A stretch of DNA of 64,000 bases from Cercis canadensis (GCA_003255065.1 QAOA01008066.1:91175-155174), one strand, 5' to 3'; shown: positions 1 through 12,670, counted from the first letter of the stretch. The notes: generated from the sequence alone by a model not told the origin. A program made the numbers and translations.

Positions 1-1590
1 CCCTTTTAAGAAGCACCCATCTAGACCTATCAAAGGTCTACAAGAAGCCTTCAAACCTTCTTTGTAAGCATCTAGACAAATATACAATCTGTCAAAGTTG
101 GGCACCAAAGCACCATTAGGTCTGTCAACAGTGAGTTGCACAGTCCCTCTAGGGTCCGCTCTCTTTAACTCATCACAATAATCCCACAAAGCTGCATACT
201 GTTCTTTCTCTATTCCTTCCACGCACCATTTTCCTTGTCATCTTCAATGCCCCGAGTATGGTTCTCTCAAGAACATTAACATTATATTTTCGCTTCACCA
301 AATTGTAAGCATTTGTACCCTCCATCAAAGGAAATTCTCTAACTTCTTCTACAAGCTTATGTGCAAATCACTTTGTATTAGCTTGCTTGTTTGAGATTTT
401 TCTACTGCATGTGTGTGTGTTGATGAAGGTCTTCACCTGAAAACTGTGTGTGGCATTGCTAAATGAGCAAAAATTCTCCCACATACAACTATTGATGCAT
501 CTGACCTTGACCCTTTCTCTGTTATTTTTCACCCACACCACAAGCATGTTAAGATGAATTGTGTAATCCTTCACTGCTTCCTTGAATGCATGCAAGGTTG
601 GAAATTCCATTCCAAGTTCTAGGTTGACCTCCCCAAATTCAGCTTGCGGATTAAACTGTGGGAACACTTCAGTTCTTTTAAAGCCATCAACCTCAGGTTC
701 AGAGCTGTCAGAAGTGTGCAAAGACTCTGTCTCATATCCTTGACCCTAAAAGGGATTGATATATACCTTCGGTAGGGACTTCTTTTTCTTCTTACCACAT
801 TTTTTTGTTGCTTGTCAAACAGTAGTACTACTTTCTCCATGAAGCATTGATGTCTTCATCTTAAACTTCAATGATGTTTGCATGTCTTCCTTATTGTGCT
901 CTCAAGGAATGGTGGTGGATCGTATGGGCTCTGTTCTACATCATCATAGCCATATGAATCTACAACACTTGATTCATTCTCATTTGAATCATCTGAATCA
1001 CTGCTGCTTGGCCCTTGTTTAATACTAGCATCTTTATCTTCAACTGCATTTGTGTCTTCATTGCTACTTGTAGGTTGCTGCATATCAACATCATCAGGAA
1101 GATTGTAAAACTCTTCCTGTCTCATATCCCTTCTTAAATAAGTCACATAGTCTTCGTCTTCATCAATGTTTTGTGTTTGTTCAGTGGCCTCATTGTTTTT
1201 CTTCCCCAAATCTTCACACACATTCTGCCTTTTTGTCTCACATGGTAAACTTAGAATAGGCTCAACAATTTTAGGATTTTCAATTACAGGGTGCTCAAAA
1301 TAAAACTCTATCTCATCAACCCCTTCTACAACACCAAACATTTGTATAACATCTAAGTCACCCTTAAAGGGCCTAAGCCCATCCTCTAGCTCTAACTCAG
1401 GCACCAACCAGTAACAATTTGTGTAACAATCATAACCTTGCTCACAAAATACTTGTGAAATTGTTGGAATAGAAACTTTATCAATATCTACCCAATCTCA
1501 TGCGTCTTCTTCTTCGTCAACATATGTCAACTTTGGCTCACATATAAACTTACCACCATGGTGCAATATAACGTTCCATTATGCAAAAAG
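1..1590 (-). pseudogene. MuDR-type Mutator transposase, decayed, cut by window edge
   Basis: On the minus strand the product reads, in order: an N-terminal plant MuDR PB1-like domain from about 1578 (HHGGKF, then DIDKVS and LVPELE), an acidic Ser/Asp/Glu-rich linker (about 1250-900), the MuDR DNA-binding domain (720-368; LGMEFPTLHAFKEAVKDY, RVKVRC, CxW, HTCSR), and the start of the MULE catalytic domain (about 215-1; FDRLYICLDAYKEG, CRPLIGLDGCFLKG). This order is typical of autonomous Mutator-like transposases, which cut and paste DNA in the nucleus. It is broken: an in-frame TGA at 1498-1500 after EEEDA, a TGA at 368-370 at the end of the DNA-binding domain, and a frameshift near 205-215. 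The rest of the catalytic core lies left of the window. Family assignment is firm; an active copy is excluded. Confidence 0.85.
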
Positions 1591-4140
1591 AAAAAAGTAA
1601 CAATATGTTATAACTACAATACTTCACCCTTGTGAACAGTGAAAATCATCTACAACAAATAGAAACCCCTTGTTGCCTAAACTGTCAAACAGAAAAAATA
1701 AAGTTCACTGACTAATTTCAAGAAATTAATAAGAATCCCTAATTCTTCCAGAGCAGTAGTCTTCCAAAACCACATATAATAAAAAATATTAAAACTAACA
1801 AGTCAACATGGAGAGCTCAAAAAGCTTAGTAATTGGACTCAGAATCTACTCAAGATGCCAGTTACTGCATTAACTATTGTAGCAAATACAATCAAGCAAG
1901 CACACGAACAAATCAGTTTTCAAGAATACACATGTTCAAGAAACTGCACTTTTCTAACAAACATGGCAGTGAACTCATACATACACAAACACATATTGAG
2001 CATCTTCATTTCAAGATAATGTTTTGGGGAAAGATAGAATTAATACTATACTATAAAAGTTCACTACTTAATATGGATCTATTTGTTGCTAATAATGTGA
2101 CTACCATGCCAAGTCCCATTGACTAAAGGCAAGGACATGGTAATAATCCTTATATCTAGATACTTCTATCATTATCTACCTTGACATTATTATGTACTTG
2201 ACCAATTCTTGATAAGGAAAAGGTAAAAACCAAAAGCTATGAAATCTAAAATCTAAATGTACTTGACCAATTCTTGATAAGGAAAAGGTAAAAACCAAAA
2301 GCTATGAAATCTAAAATCTAAATGTAGGTACAGATAGAATGGTTAGATCCTATAAACCTGCTGTCCTTTTGTACATTTGAAGTACAAATGCAGCTGCATG
2401 GCTCAAGCTATAGACATAGTTATAATAGAACACCAAACAATAAATATAGACAAAAATATGATTTTACTATGTTCTTTTGCTTTTAGAAATATTCTCTGCA
2501 TAAATAGCTTATTACTAAAAGTAAAATCCACAGTACCAGATAAAAGTGATTAATAGTAATCATTATATTTGACCACATACATATTTGTTCAAACCAAATA
2601 AACATAGTTAAAGAAAGGTACTTTTACAAATGAAGACAAGCACATTACACAATTCCTCCACATACTGTCCCACCACACATCGTAAGCAGTAAATGGCCAT
2701 TTTGCCCACAAAGCAACAAAAACCCAACATCTTAAATATGCTTACAAAAACTCAACAAACACAGCAACAAAAGCCCACTTTGCCCACAAACTATTTTATA
2801 GGGACCACACCAATTAAATATGCAATACTAAAATATGTCAACCCATGTGAATGAAGCACCTACAGTGAACAACACCTCTTCAAACCACCACGACCTACAA
2901 TAGTTGACCACAAATTTCCATTAATTTTCATTTATATAAATACAAGTGCATTAAAAAGGACAATCAATATTATTATAGGTGCAAATAAAGACAATAAGAA
3001 AAGCAACAACTTTATTTTTAAAATCCTGCCAGGAAGGACATGTTATACACATTGCATCTTCCCCAATTATATGAGCTTCTCATTAAAGCTCTAACTCATT
3101 CAGTTGAGACAACTTACAAACTCACAAATTTTCTTAATAAAATATATTTCTACATTTAGACATAGTACATAAATTCTTTAAACACATAAGGAAGTAATTG
3201 CAATGCAAGGACTATTTAACATGCCTGTCATCCCTCTTTTTTCTATCCCTTTTTGGTTGATTTACAGTTACTGGTATTACTACAAATTTTTAGACTACCT
3301 AGCTGGCAATAATCATGGTTCTCTTGGTTATACCACTTATGATAATGCAGATCCCAAATATTTCTAATTTCTCTTATGGACCACGTAGTTTGACCTTTCT
3401 GATTGCTCTCTTCATCACTATCTTTTTAACAATTTTTTACTTGGCTTACCTGGTTTCTCATCCAATACTTTCTATAAGCATTTAAATTATTCTTCGAATT
3501 CACTTTGTCTAATTGTTCTAAGCAAGCAATATACATTCAAGTAACAGGGAACCTGTTGGACTTATTATCATTAGCATTCCTATAGAAGCACAATACGACA
3601 CATTGTCCCACTGCAACAACAAAATGTGCACTACTTTCTCAACCCATGTGAACAAGTGGACCACAATAACAAAAACCCAACAATAAAATATGCACTATCT
3701 CAATCCATGTGAACCCTTGGACCACAATATAAAGTTATGCATAACCATGCTATCACAGAAAATTTAATTTACATGCTTGAAGCACCTGACAGTGAACAAC
3801 ACCTCCTTTCAGATGGAGACATACAAAAGTTTGGAAAACCTCACTTGTTAGAGCATGAAGGATCCGTTATCGGCAGACTTCTCTATGCTTACTTCCACTG
3901 GTTTATCTCATTTGATACTCTGCTCCTACGGATTAAGAGAGTGAGAATGGGATTTAGCAAGGCTTAGGGCTTTTTCTTTGTGAATTACAGAATGCTTGCC
4001 ATCATCAACACTTCGGATTTCAACTGATTGCCACTGTGAGCAAAAGGACTTCAGTGCTTTAGGGCTTAGGGTTCCAATGTGGGATTTGCAAAATCTCTAG
4101 TTCACGTCGTGAATTCATCTTCAAATCTTACTCTTCACAA
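1591..4140. other. Non-coding interior between MULE terminal repeat and transposase
   Basis: AT-rich DNA without a credible gene; short open frames here lack domains and codon bias. By position it is the 5' untranslated and subterminal part of the minus-strand MULE, although unrelated insertions cannot be excluded. It contains the 65-bp tandem duplication listed separately. Confidence 0.5.
2192..2321. repeat. 65-bp perfect tandem duplication
   Basis: Two adjacent copies of a 65-base unit beginning atgtacttgaccaattc follow one another without visible differences (2192-2256 and 2257-2321). Perfect identity means a recent duplication or an assembly stutter. Confidence 0.85.
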
Positions 4141-4446
4141 TACGACGCCATATGGGTGAGGATGACATGTTTTCTTCTTTTAGTCTAATGGTGTCGTTTT
4201 ACGTGTGCCACACCAACAACCAGCCCAAATGTCAAGTCAGCTTGCCAAGTCACCAACTAACGGCCACGTCAGCACTTAACATGCTACGTGGCAATTTCTG
4301 TCAAATCTCACTAACGGACCCAAGCGGAGGACTAAATTGGCAGACAAAATATAGATTCGAGGACTCAATTGGCACCAAAAATAAATGAACTAAAGCGTTT
4401 GTAAGAGCATTTTTTAAGGACCAAAAATGAGTTTTACTCTTTAATT
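4141..4446 (-). repeat. Terminal repeat of the MuDR-like element
   Basis: Read on the minus strand from 4446 inwards it starts AGAGTAAAACTC, then TTTTTGGTCC, then repeated 'gaggactaaattgg'-type phrases, followed by CCACGT/GTCAGC-rich sequence ending near TGGCGTCGTA. This layout is typical of plant MULE long terminal repeats, and it sits on the 5' side of the transposase relic. The partner repeat is outside the window. The same outer end recurs at 24010-24036. Confidence 0.6.
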
Positions 4447-6115
4447 TTCTAGTATCTAAGTGGAAGTTGGTGAGGGTGGTAGAAGCAGAAACTTCCAGAG
4501 TTAGACAACCTGGGACCTGGGTGATACTTGGTGGTAGAATCCAGGATTCTGGCTTATATGTGATATTTGCACTTTTAGTTTTGCTACTTGCCGTTTATTG
4601 CATTTTGTGGGCCATGTTTAATTTTTTGACATGGTTGTCTTTTGGATGCAATAAATTAAGTGTTAGAGACCTCTTATATTTGGAGCTAAATGAAATTTGT
4701 CTTTTGTCTTATTCTATTCTTGGGAGGTATAGTTGTGTAACTGAATATTAATTAATGGGCTTTTTTTATTTTGACATTGAAGTACATTATCATAAGGAGA
4801 TTGGATAGTGATCCAATTTGGGTCTTCCCCCCCTCACTCCCCACCCCCAAATTCATGTTTGAGTGGCTTTAATAAAAAATAAAAAATAAAAAAAAGTTAA
4901 AATGTACTGCATGTTCTTATAATTTGGACAAATTTTGAATTAGGTCTTTATAATTTTTTTTTCCCTTTTTTAAGGTCCTTAAAGTTTGAATTTTTTTTTA
5001 ATTGGGTCTCTATCCTCAGTCATCACCCCCAGTTAGAATTCCATTAGTTTAGTGCTGACATGACAAACAACTTGTCTATATGACATTAAAGAAGTTGACG
5101 TGGCATCAAAGTGGCACAAAAATTGCCACCTCATAATCTTTCCTCTTATTCCCTTCTCTCTCTGACCTCATGAATTTATCCATTCCTGATTTGAAGGAAA
5201 AGCTTCAAGTGAACTCAGAAAAATGCTTAAAAGCCCAACTCAGTGCGCAAAGGAAGAAAGTCAAATCGATGATGAAGCTAGGCTTAACATATTGAACTCC
5301 TATATATGCTCAAGGCTACACGAGGAAGTTTTTTTTGACAGATATTAGTATAGGTGGACTTGTAATAAGAAAATTAAACAAGTTCACAAGAAAATCAGAT
5401 ATTTTGCATATTATTCATCCATGTAAGATACCAAGTCACCCATAAGGAAAAGGCAAGAGTTTAAGATTTAATTGAATTGAACTTTCAATACCATCAAATG
5501 TTAATCTGTCCAACTCATTGAAGCTAACCACAATGACAACTCTTACCCAACCTTACTAACCCTTTCATAAGACTCTTTCATCCTGTAATTATAAGTCAGC
5601 TCTCTACCACGAGGTATGTTGCAAGGAAGACTTGAGACGCAGAAGCTGTGGGAAATCAGTTAGACAGCTCAGCTTGGTTGACTGGTGGATTTTCTGTTAT
5701 AAGGAAAGGAATAGAGAGAAGGAGGGAGGGACGGTTATCAGCTATTTTTCTTTCTGCTTACTGGTTTATTCTGGTTATTTCTGCTCTGAGGCGTTTTCTT
5801 CATTTTTTTCTTTACATTGAGTCTCTGTAATTCATCTCTCTTTTGGAAATTAATGGAGACACTGGATTATTTCTGGAACTAGTCTTATTCTTACCATATG
5901 TCCTTCACAGCAAACAACATTTTGTGGGTGAACCTCTTATCATCATATAGAACATCTTTAACACAGATTAGGAGAACAGCTATGATTTATAGATCTTGCA
6001 ATGTTTCCACGTTCTGTTGCATCAATGAAGTCCTTGCTCACACCTACAGAAGCAGAGCTCAACTAATAAAAGAAGTCCAAATACATACCCAAGAGAGGAT
6101 AACTGTCATACATAC

Positions 6116-7128
6116 CTATTTCGAATCGGTGCTAGTCACCAGCACAGGCCTTAGCTCAGCTTCTTTATCACAGATAACTTCTCCAATATACTCGCAAACG
6201 AAACTTCCTGAGGGAATAAATGAACGCGTTCTGACACGCCAAACTTTCAAATAAGTTTTAAAGATTTCCAGTTGGAACTGAATACCGCATTGACTAACCC
6301 TATTGATGCAAGAGGCAGAGCACTTGCAATAAGGACCACACTCATAAATCAGTGATTTCCCGTCAGCAATAAGTTTTCTGTTGAAGTTATAAGGCATTAT
6401 CCCACCATTCTTTATGGCACATAAACATTTCTCATGTTCCAGACATCTACCTATGCAATCACAGCCTGGGAGCATGGATTGCTTGAACCATTTTAGATAT
6501 TCAATATTAACTATGTAATCAAATGGTGGAGGTTTTTGGCCATCATTTCTTGATGTCACTACACGAATAGGAAAATTTTCTTGTCCTTGTGAGATATCAT
6601 TCACACAAACCACATCCTTTTGGGCTATATGAGTTTTTGACTTATTGGTCTTCCTTGAAGTAAGACTTGCAGGTTGCAATAAAATATCATTCAAACAAGC
6701 CACATCCTTTTGAGCTATATAAGATTTTGATTCATTTTCCTTCCTTGGAGTAAGGTTTGCAGGNGTGAGATATCATTCACACAAACTACATCCTTTTGGG
6801 CTATATGAGTTTTTGACTTATTGGTCTTCCTTGAAGTAAGACTTGCAGGTTGCAATAAAATATCATTCAAACAAGCCACATCCTTTTGAGCTATATAAGA
6901 TTTTGATTCATTTTCCTTCCTTGGAGTAAGGTTTGCAGGTTGCCCTGAAATTCTATTCAAGAAAAAATTGAATACAAGCTTTCCAAAATCTCCTCTCCCT
7001 TGGGTCATCTCGTCCACTTGATACAAGCCATCATAAATATATCTGTAGTTTGTACTACTTGTAGAAACTTTGAAGATAACTCTCACGAGAGTTTTAGCAT
7101 CCATACTGTTCCTCAAAGCAAGATTTCC
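6116..7128 (-). pseudogene. Captured SUVH-type histone H3K9 methyltransferase fragment (SRA end, pre-SET, SET start)
   Basis: The minus strand encodes the C-terminal half of an SRA/YDG domain (DQKLKRGNLALRNSMDAKT, YDGLYQV, GKLVFNFFLNRISGQP), then pre-SET cysteine clusters (GCDCIGRC, KCLCAIKNGG, YECGPYCKCSASCINRVSQ) and the start of SET (SFIPSGSFVCEYIGE). It stops before the catalytic NHxC and ELxYDY motifs and the post-SET domain, so it cannot methylate. The match is to SUVH5/6-type proteins, which bind methylated DNA and methylate H3K9. An internal duplication gives two related segments, QPANLTPRKENESK and QPASLTSRKTNKSK, each followed by IAQKDV and a NDI motif. The 5' leader comes from the terminal repeat of element A. 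Parent family is confident; function is not expected except as an RNA source. Confidence 0.85.
6589..6939. repeat. Near-identical 175-bp duplication around a single N
   Basis: 6589-6763 and 6765-6939 are the same sequence with only a few differences and are separated by one N at 6764. It breaks the SUVH fragment frame. The pattern fits overlapping contig ends that were joined without merging. Confidence 0.8.
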
Positions 7129-7555
7129 ACGTTTCAGTTTCTGATCTGTTGGCTTAACACTACGAACTCTTGGAAGCAATATTGCACATTCTGTTTTTGT
7201 ACGTAACCATTTTTGTGAAGCAAAGAGAAATGATGACAAAAGGCTTCCATTCTTCTTACAGGTAGAGATAGAGAGAAGGGAAAAAGGTAGAGAGAGAAGG
7301 GAAGAAGAGGAAAGATGATAAGGTGCTAATTTTTGTACCACTTCGGTGCCACATCAGCTTCTTTTATTGCCACATAGATAAATCGTTTACCATATTAACA
7401 CTAAACTGATGAGGTTATAATTGGGGGCCGGGAATGACGACAGAGACTCAATTAAAAAAATTTCAAACTATAAAGACTCCAAAAGAGAAAAAATAAATTA
7501 TAGAGACATGATTGAAAATTCGTCCATACTATAGGGATATGTAATACATTTTAAC

Positions 7556-10468
7556 CGCAAAAGAATTTATTTTCAGCTCCCTTTTCGGCTGATAAGTGGA
7601 TTCAAAGTGTTCAGTTATGTTCTGTTATTGGTTGTAGTTAGATAGTCTTGTTACTGGCATAGTTTTATGATCTATTCTCTCGGCGACTAGTTCCTGGCCT
7701 AAATGAGAACTAGGTATTTCATCATTATTTTGCATGGCACAACCAAATCACATTGTATCTAGATCTCTTGTCCATTTTTGCTATGCATGTCTAGTCACTA
7801 TGATGTTATTCCTACACTATTAGTTTTCTTCAATTTAAACCAAATGAAGATAAAATTGTGTGGTCTCGCTAGCTTAGTGATATTCTTCTTATTTCAGTTC
7901 TAAAGTTTAAAATGGCAAACAGTATATAATTAAAGTGCAATTGCTTGACTTTTCTTTTGCAGGTTCTTATGTCACTCATGAAACAAACCACTTCGTTTAT
8001 TTTTATTTGGATCAGAAAGCAGTTTTACTATCTAAATCTGGCTAGCCATATTCTGGTGACAAAGATGTTGACAGCAATGGGAATTGTCTTGTGTATGCTG
8101 CTATAATTAACTCCTGTATGTATTAGATTAACTGGCACTTAAACTCCTTCCAGGACATTCTTGTGCTTGTATATCTAATTTCTTGTAAACTGGTTTTGAA
8201 GTTTGAATATGAATATAAAATTTCAATACTTCTGGCTTACCTCCCCTCTATTCATGTATGATGTCAGATATTTGTGGTTCAGTTCTTGATAGCTTTATGC
8301 CTCCACTTTATCACATTATATATTGGGAGACGGTTTAGATTTCAAAGAATGATTTTGCCATCACCTTGCCTTGCCTTTGTTTAGGAAATATGATTGTGAC
8401 AAAGGACCCTTAGATAAATTGGGTCTAATCTTCAAACATTTTGGTTGAAAGCTTGTTGCTGATATTTTGTGGAAAAAAAGTTAGTTATGAACAGCATACA
8501 ATTTGAAAGAATTTGTGAATAGAAGAGTAAAAAAGACTTTGATTTTGAAGCTTTTTTATTTTATTATTTCTTTTTGCTGTGAATGTGAAATGTTGACACT
8601 ACTTTGTTTTTCGTGTGGCTAGAGTACCAACAACATACAATTTGAAATTTCAGGAATATGTTTATGACTACATCATAGAATTTGTCTTGAGCATCAATAG
8701 CATTTGTAGCCATTACCCTGTTGATGACTCCACCCATTCCTTTTAGCATCAGTTCATTGGTTTGTTAGCACAACTTTAATATAGATTCTCAGTGGATGGT
8801 GGAAAAGATTCTCAATGAATTTTACTAGTTATGCAGGATAAGATTTTCTTCTCCTTGTCTGCGCAAAGCCTCCGGCCATTTTTTGGCTTGGAGATGTGGC
8901 TGGAACATCTGTTTGGAGAGTGCAGTTTCGATTGCATTTATATCCTTAAATTAGGATTTTGGTTGCCAGATATTCTGACTTTTCCTTTGACCATCAGTCT
9001 TTAATAGGTTTTATAATTTGCTATAACTGTGTGTAATATAGTTTTTTACATGTCAAGACTATGTTCATTTGCTTAATTATACTCTTAACATCTAGCCAAA
9101 AGAGATGCACAATGCTTCGGTTTATTTGAATTTTTTTTTTTTTCATTCTTTCTTAACTCACAATATCATTATATATGTTGTCAAATGTTTCAAAAACGTT
9201 TTGTTAATGGAGATAATCTTTAGTTTTGCTTGTGTTAGTGATATTGAGAACCAAAAAATATTTTTGTAAACTTTTCTTTTCTGTCCAACCAAACAAAGGA
9301 AATTTTTTCTAGGAAATTATTTAGTGAAACAAACAATAGGAAATTTTAGAATAGGAAATTTTTTTTGTAGAAAAATTTTCTATAAAAATTTTCACACAAA
9401 CGGACCCTTAATTCATATGAATACTATTTAAAGGCTATTGGAAACCATAATCAAGCAGATTAACAGTTTGCTTGAAAGCTAATTAGAGCTCTAAATTTAT
9501 GGTGATTCTTCTGCAGGAATCTGTAAATCAGTCTCTATTAAACGTCCTTAGTTAACCATGGATAGAAAAAAAGGTGGCAAAAAGAGAACCCTCCATTGGT
9601 GGTTACTACGACTTTACTCTTACAAGCATTTGAGAAATGGACATTAAATTACATGGAAACCAAAATGGAAGGAAGTGTCGGATTTGCAGTTAAAGGAAAA
9701 ATGTTTTGGTGCTGAATTTTTACTCTGGTGTGTTTGTATAATTTTTGATATAATTCATGAAATTGCGTATCTCTGTTCAATTTAAAACTTTTGCCATACA
9801 ATTCATTTCCAGGGAATCCCTATCATGTCATGTAGAGTGTCTGTCAAAATAGCATTATTTTAAATAACTTTTTGAGGTTACAATCTTTGTGGTATTCTTG
9901 ATGGAGTTTTGTTAGTGTGGCAACTAAAATCATCAAATGGAGAATTTTTTTGGCTTAACATGCGTATTGAATATCATAAGCATTTACTAGAGATTTTTCA
10001 TCTCCCAGGAATGCTATATGAAATTTTTGTCTTAAATTTGGATAAATGAATTGAAAAACATCTTTCAAGAAGCTGGTTTGAAATCTCAAATTTGTGATTT
10101 TATTAGAAACACACTGATTATGAGAGCACTGTTTTAATGAGGTCTAGAAATATACAATTAGATATTTCATGATATTGTGCAAAGAGCATGATATGGTGTA
10201 AACAATTTTAGGAAGTCTTGTGTGCTAGTGGGGATAACCTTGAAGTAGACCAATTTACATCCCTTTATCTGATTTAATATATGAAAGCTATGCTAGATTT
10301 TGGTTCAATTTTCCATCTCAAAATGAGTTATAAATTAGATTTAGAAGTTCAGCCTCTTGAATTCAATGTAAAGCAATTTGGGATACGGCGGATGTCATTT
10401 CTGGGTAGCATAATTCAATTTAAATCAAATGTTTTCTGTGATGGGCTAGTTTGGAGAATTTTCATTTG
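7556..10468. other. Intergenic AT-rich DNA between elements A and B
   Basis: No convincing coding segment, RNA gene or paired terminal repeat was seen. Around 9260-9420 there are repeated 'ggaaatttt' phrases ending in 'cacacaaacggaccctta', like the end of a small non-autonomous transposon, but I could not pair it with a second end. Confidence 0.5.
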
Positions 10469-10903
10469 GTTAAAATGTACTGTAGATCCTTATAGTTTGA
10501 ATGAATTTTGAATTGGGTTTCTATAATTTTTTTTTTCCTCTTTTAGAGTCTTTATAGTTTGAAATTTTTTTAATTGGGTCATTGTTATTACCCCGGTTAT
10601 AACTCTATCAATTTAGTGCTGACATGACAAACAGTTTGTTTTATATGACAATAAAAGAAGCTAACACCAAAGTGAATAAAAATTGTCATCTCATAATCTA
10701 TCTTTTTCCCTTCTCTCTCTATACCTGTAAGAAGAATGGAAACAAAAATAGCTTGACTAATCCTTCAACCTTCTCCAAATACAAATCCTCTTCCCAATCC
10801 ATGGAGTAAAATCGGTGGAAGGTTTCATATTGTCCTTTTTTTTCACCTTTTTACTATTTGTTACTCGTTGTAGGATCTCTTTTGCTTTCCATTTTTTAAA
10901 AAA

Positions 10904-11324
10904 GAAAAAGAAAAAGGAGAAATGAGTGAAATTGCATAGAAAATGCCTGTAAAAGCCTTCAAAGGAAAACATATAGATTCTATGTCTCTCTTAATCTGGC
11001 CAGAGAAGGGGAACGAAAAGAAACTAGCTATTGCAAAAATAGTCTGCAAAAGGGTGGTCTCATTAGGAATAGACTTGATAGTGGTTAAGCACAAATGATA
11101 TTGGATATACNGAAAAAGAAAAAGAAAAAGGAGAAATGAGTGAAATTGCGTAGAAAATGCCTGTAAAAGCCTTCAAAGGAAAACATATAGATTCTATGTC
11201 TCTCTTAATCTGGCCAGAGAAGGGGAACGAAAAGAAACTAGCTATTGCAAAAATAGTCTGCAAAGGGGTGGTCTCATTAGGAATAGACTTGATAGTGGTT
11301 AAGCACAAATGATATTGGATATAC
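10904..11324. repeat. Near-identical ~207-bp duplication around a single N
   Basis: 10904-11110 and 11112-11324 repeat the same sequence ('gaaaaagaaaaaggagaaat' to 'gatattggatatac') with very few differences and one N at 11111 between them. An unmerged contig overlap or allele inside element B is the likely cause. Confidence 0.8.
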
Positions 11325-11617
11325 TAGTACGAGGCTTCACTTTAATCATACCAGTACTCTTTATGTATCTTGTTCTACCATTCAAAAAATATGTCACTTA
11401 TGTCTGCTAATGCAATTTATGAGCTTGATATTTATTTGAAGATCCTATGATTTTCTTAGTGGATCTGACACCTATACATGGACCCTTTTACATTGCTGTA
11501 TTAATTTATTTTGTTTAATCCTGTATGTAAATTATCTGGTTCCAATTAGATTTCTTATTTTTTGTATGTTATTGAAATGCTGTGGCAGGAGGCAACCAGT
11601 AAAATTCTGTCACACGG

Positions 11618-12005
11618 ACCAATCCTGGAAGTGGAAGGTCACCCAGTGTTGGGGTTTTGGGAAGGCTTGGTCTACTTGGTAGGGAACAGATATTGAATGG
11701 TCTTCCATATGTCAATCAATTGAATCAGTTACTGCAAAATCCAGCCATATTGCAGACCATGCAAAGTTTACTTTTGAATCCCCAGTATATGAATCAGGTA
11801 TGACTTCTAATAAAACTAGGCTGAAGACACGTTAGTTGCTTGAGAATGTTGTTCCTTCTCATGTTGAATGGGAATTTTGAATTTCTGATCCTCAGCCTTA
11901 GTCCGCAACTACGTAATTTGGTTGATATGAATCCTCGATTAAGAGAATTGATGCAAAATCTGGAACTTTTGCGTCTGTTTACTTCTCCAAAGAGACAATG
12001 GAAGA
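11618..12005 (+). pseudogene. Captured ubiquilin/DSK2 fragment, two exons
   Basis: Exon 11618-11797 reads TNPGSGRSPSVGVLG, LNGLPYVNQLNQLLQNPA and LLLNPQYMNQ and ends at a CAG|gt donor. A second segment from about 11889 to 12005 reads SPQLRNLVDMNPRLRELM, then LRLFTSPKRQ. These are the central STI1-type repeats and linker of plant ubiquilins (DSK2), shuttle factors that carry ubiquitinated proteins to the proteasome. The N-terminal ubiquitin-like and C-terminal UBA domains are absent. The second exon's acceptor is unclear: the nearest AG would put the frame out, so it may be mutated. The retained intron shows capture from DNA rather than from mRNA. Confined to element B. Confidence 0.85.
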
Positions 12006-12433
12006 AGAAGGTAGAGAGAGAATGGACGAAAAGAAAAGATGAAGTGGTAATTTTTATGTTACTTTGGTGTCATGTTAGCTTTTTTTATTGTAACATAGAC
12101 AAATTATTTATCATGTGAGCACTAAACTAACAAATCAGTTATAATCGAGAGTGATGACAAAGACCCAATTAAAAAAAAAAAATCAAACTATTAGGACCCA
12201 AAAAAGAAAAAAAAATCTAATTCAAAATTCATTTGAACTATAGAGACTTGTAGTACATTTTAACATTTTCTTTTTCAAAATGAAATCAACCTTGTTAAGT
12301 AGCCTCCCGTGAAAGAAAGTTTATAAAAAAAAAAAAAAAAAACTTAATCTATACACTTGACTTATTTGTAAAGATAATATTTTGATATATAATAATTGAA
12401 ACTGCATGCATCTATATTTGTACATTCAAGTAA

Positions 12434-12655
12434 TTTTTTTTTTTGTTACAAAAGGGAAAGAAAGAGAAAACTTACACTCTAGAGAAGGCAACAGTCATCC
12501 TATCAACAAACAAACTTGCCCATATCTCAGGGGGAGGTTGATCATAAAAAGACCAACCTTCACTCCCTAAAGCGCTCTTTTTTGCCAAAAAAATCTGCAC
12601 CTTTATTGGCTTTTCTTAGCACATGAGCACTTGCACTTGCCAACTTCGCAAAATA
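12434..12655 (-). mobile_element. LINE 3' end: RNase H-like tail with poly(A)
   Basis: On the minus strand a C-terminal RVT_3-type RNase H fragment reads HVLRKANKGAD, then with one extra T shifting the frame, KKSALGSEGW and DQPPPEIWASLFVDRM, a stop near 12475, a short 3' UTR and an A-run (12434-12444 as Ts on plus). That order fits a 5'-truncated non-LTR retrotransposon copy. A clear target duplication was not found. Confidence 0.65.
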
Positions 12656-12670
12656 TGTGACGATGCTTGA

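Larger units (their letters stand above)
4896..7555. mobile_element. Pack-MULE-like element A with captured SUVH fragment
   Basis: About 270-bp terminal inverted repeats define the element. The left end (4896-5165) starts GTTAAAATGTACTGC; the reverse complement of the right end (7555 down to about 7250) starts GTTAAAATGTATTAC. Both then run through matching phrases such as 'tttataattt', 'ttaattgrgtctct', 'rtttagtg' and 'cccttctctctct', by eye about 80% alike. A flanking duplication is not clear. Long TIRs plus a host gene fragment and no transposase fit a non-autonomous Mutator-like (Pack-MULE) element. The interior at 5170-6110 has no recognised gene; 5620-5830 resembles an LTR remnant but this is unproven. 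Confidence 0.75.
10469..12264. mobile_element. Pack-MULE-like element B with captured ubiquilin/DSK2 fragment
   Basis: The left end (10469 on) starts GTTAAAATGTACTGTAG; the reverse complement of the right end (12264 down) starts GTTAAAATGTACTACAAG. Inverted similarity extends about 260 bases, through 'gtgctgacatgacaaac' on the left. The ends match those of element A, and the inner edge 'acctgtaagaagaatgg' is shared with A's right end, so A and B are one family. The flanks carry an imperfect duplication (attttcattt / attttctttt) of Mutator-like size, offset by two bases. No transposase is present. 10750-11330 holds further sequence I do not recognise. Confidence 0.75.

Noticed and set aside
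4152..4751. Two plus-strand open frames of 78 and 94 codons
   Set aside because: The first lies in the MULE terminal repeat and the second in AT-rich DNA; no domain, no splice context and no codon bias.
5620..5890. Copia-type LTR remnant inside element A
   Set aside because: Some phrases look like LTR 3' ends, but no TG...CA pair or 5-bp duplication was found, so it was not listed as an element.
10757..11308. Three minus-strand open frames sharing the same protein sequence, looking like a small gene family
   Set aside because: They are the same DNA duplicated around the single N at 11111, inside element B, with Phe-rich low complexity and no known domain.
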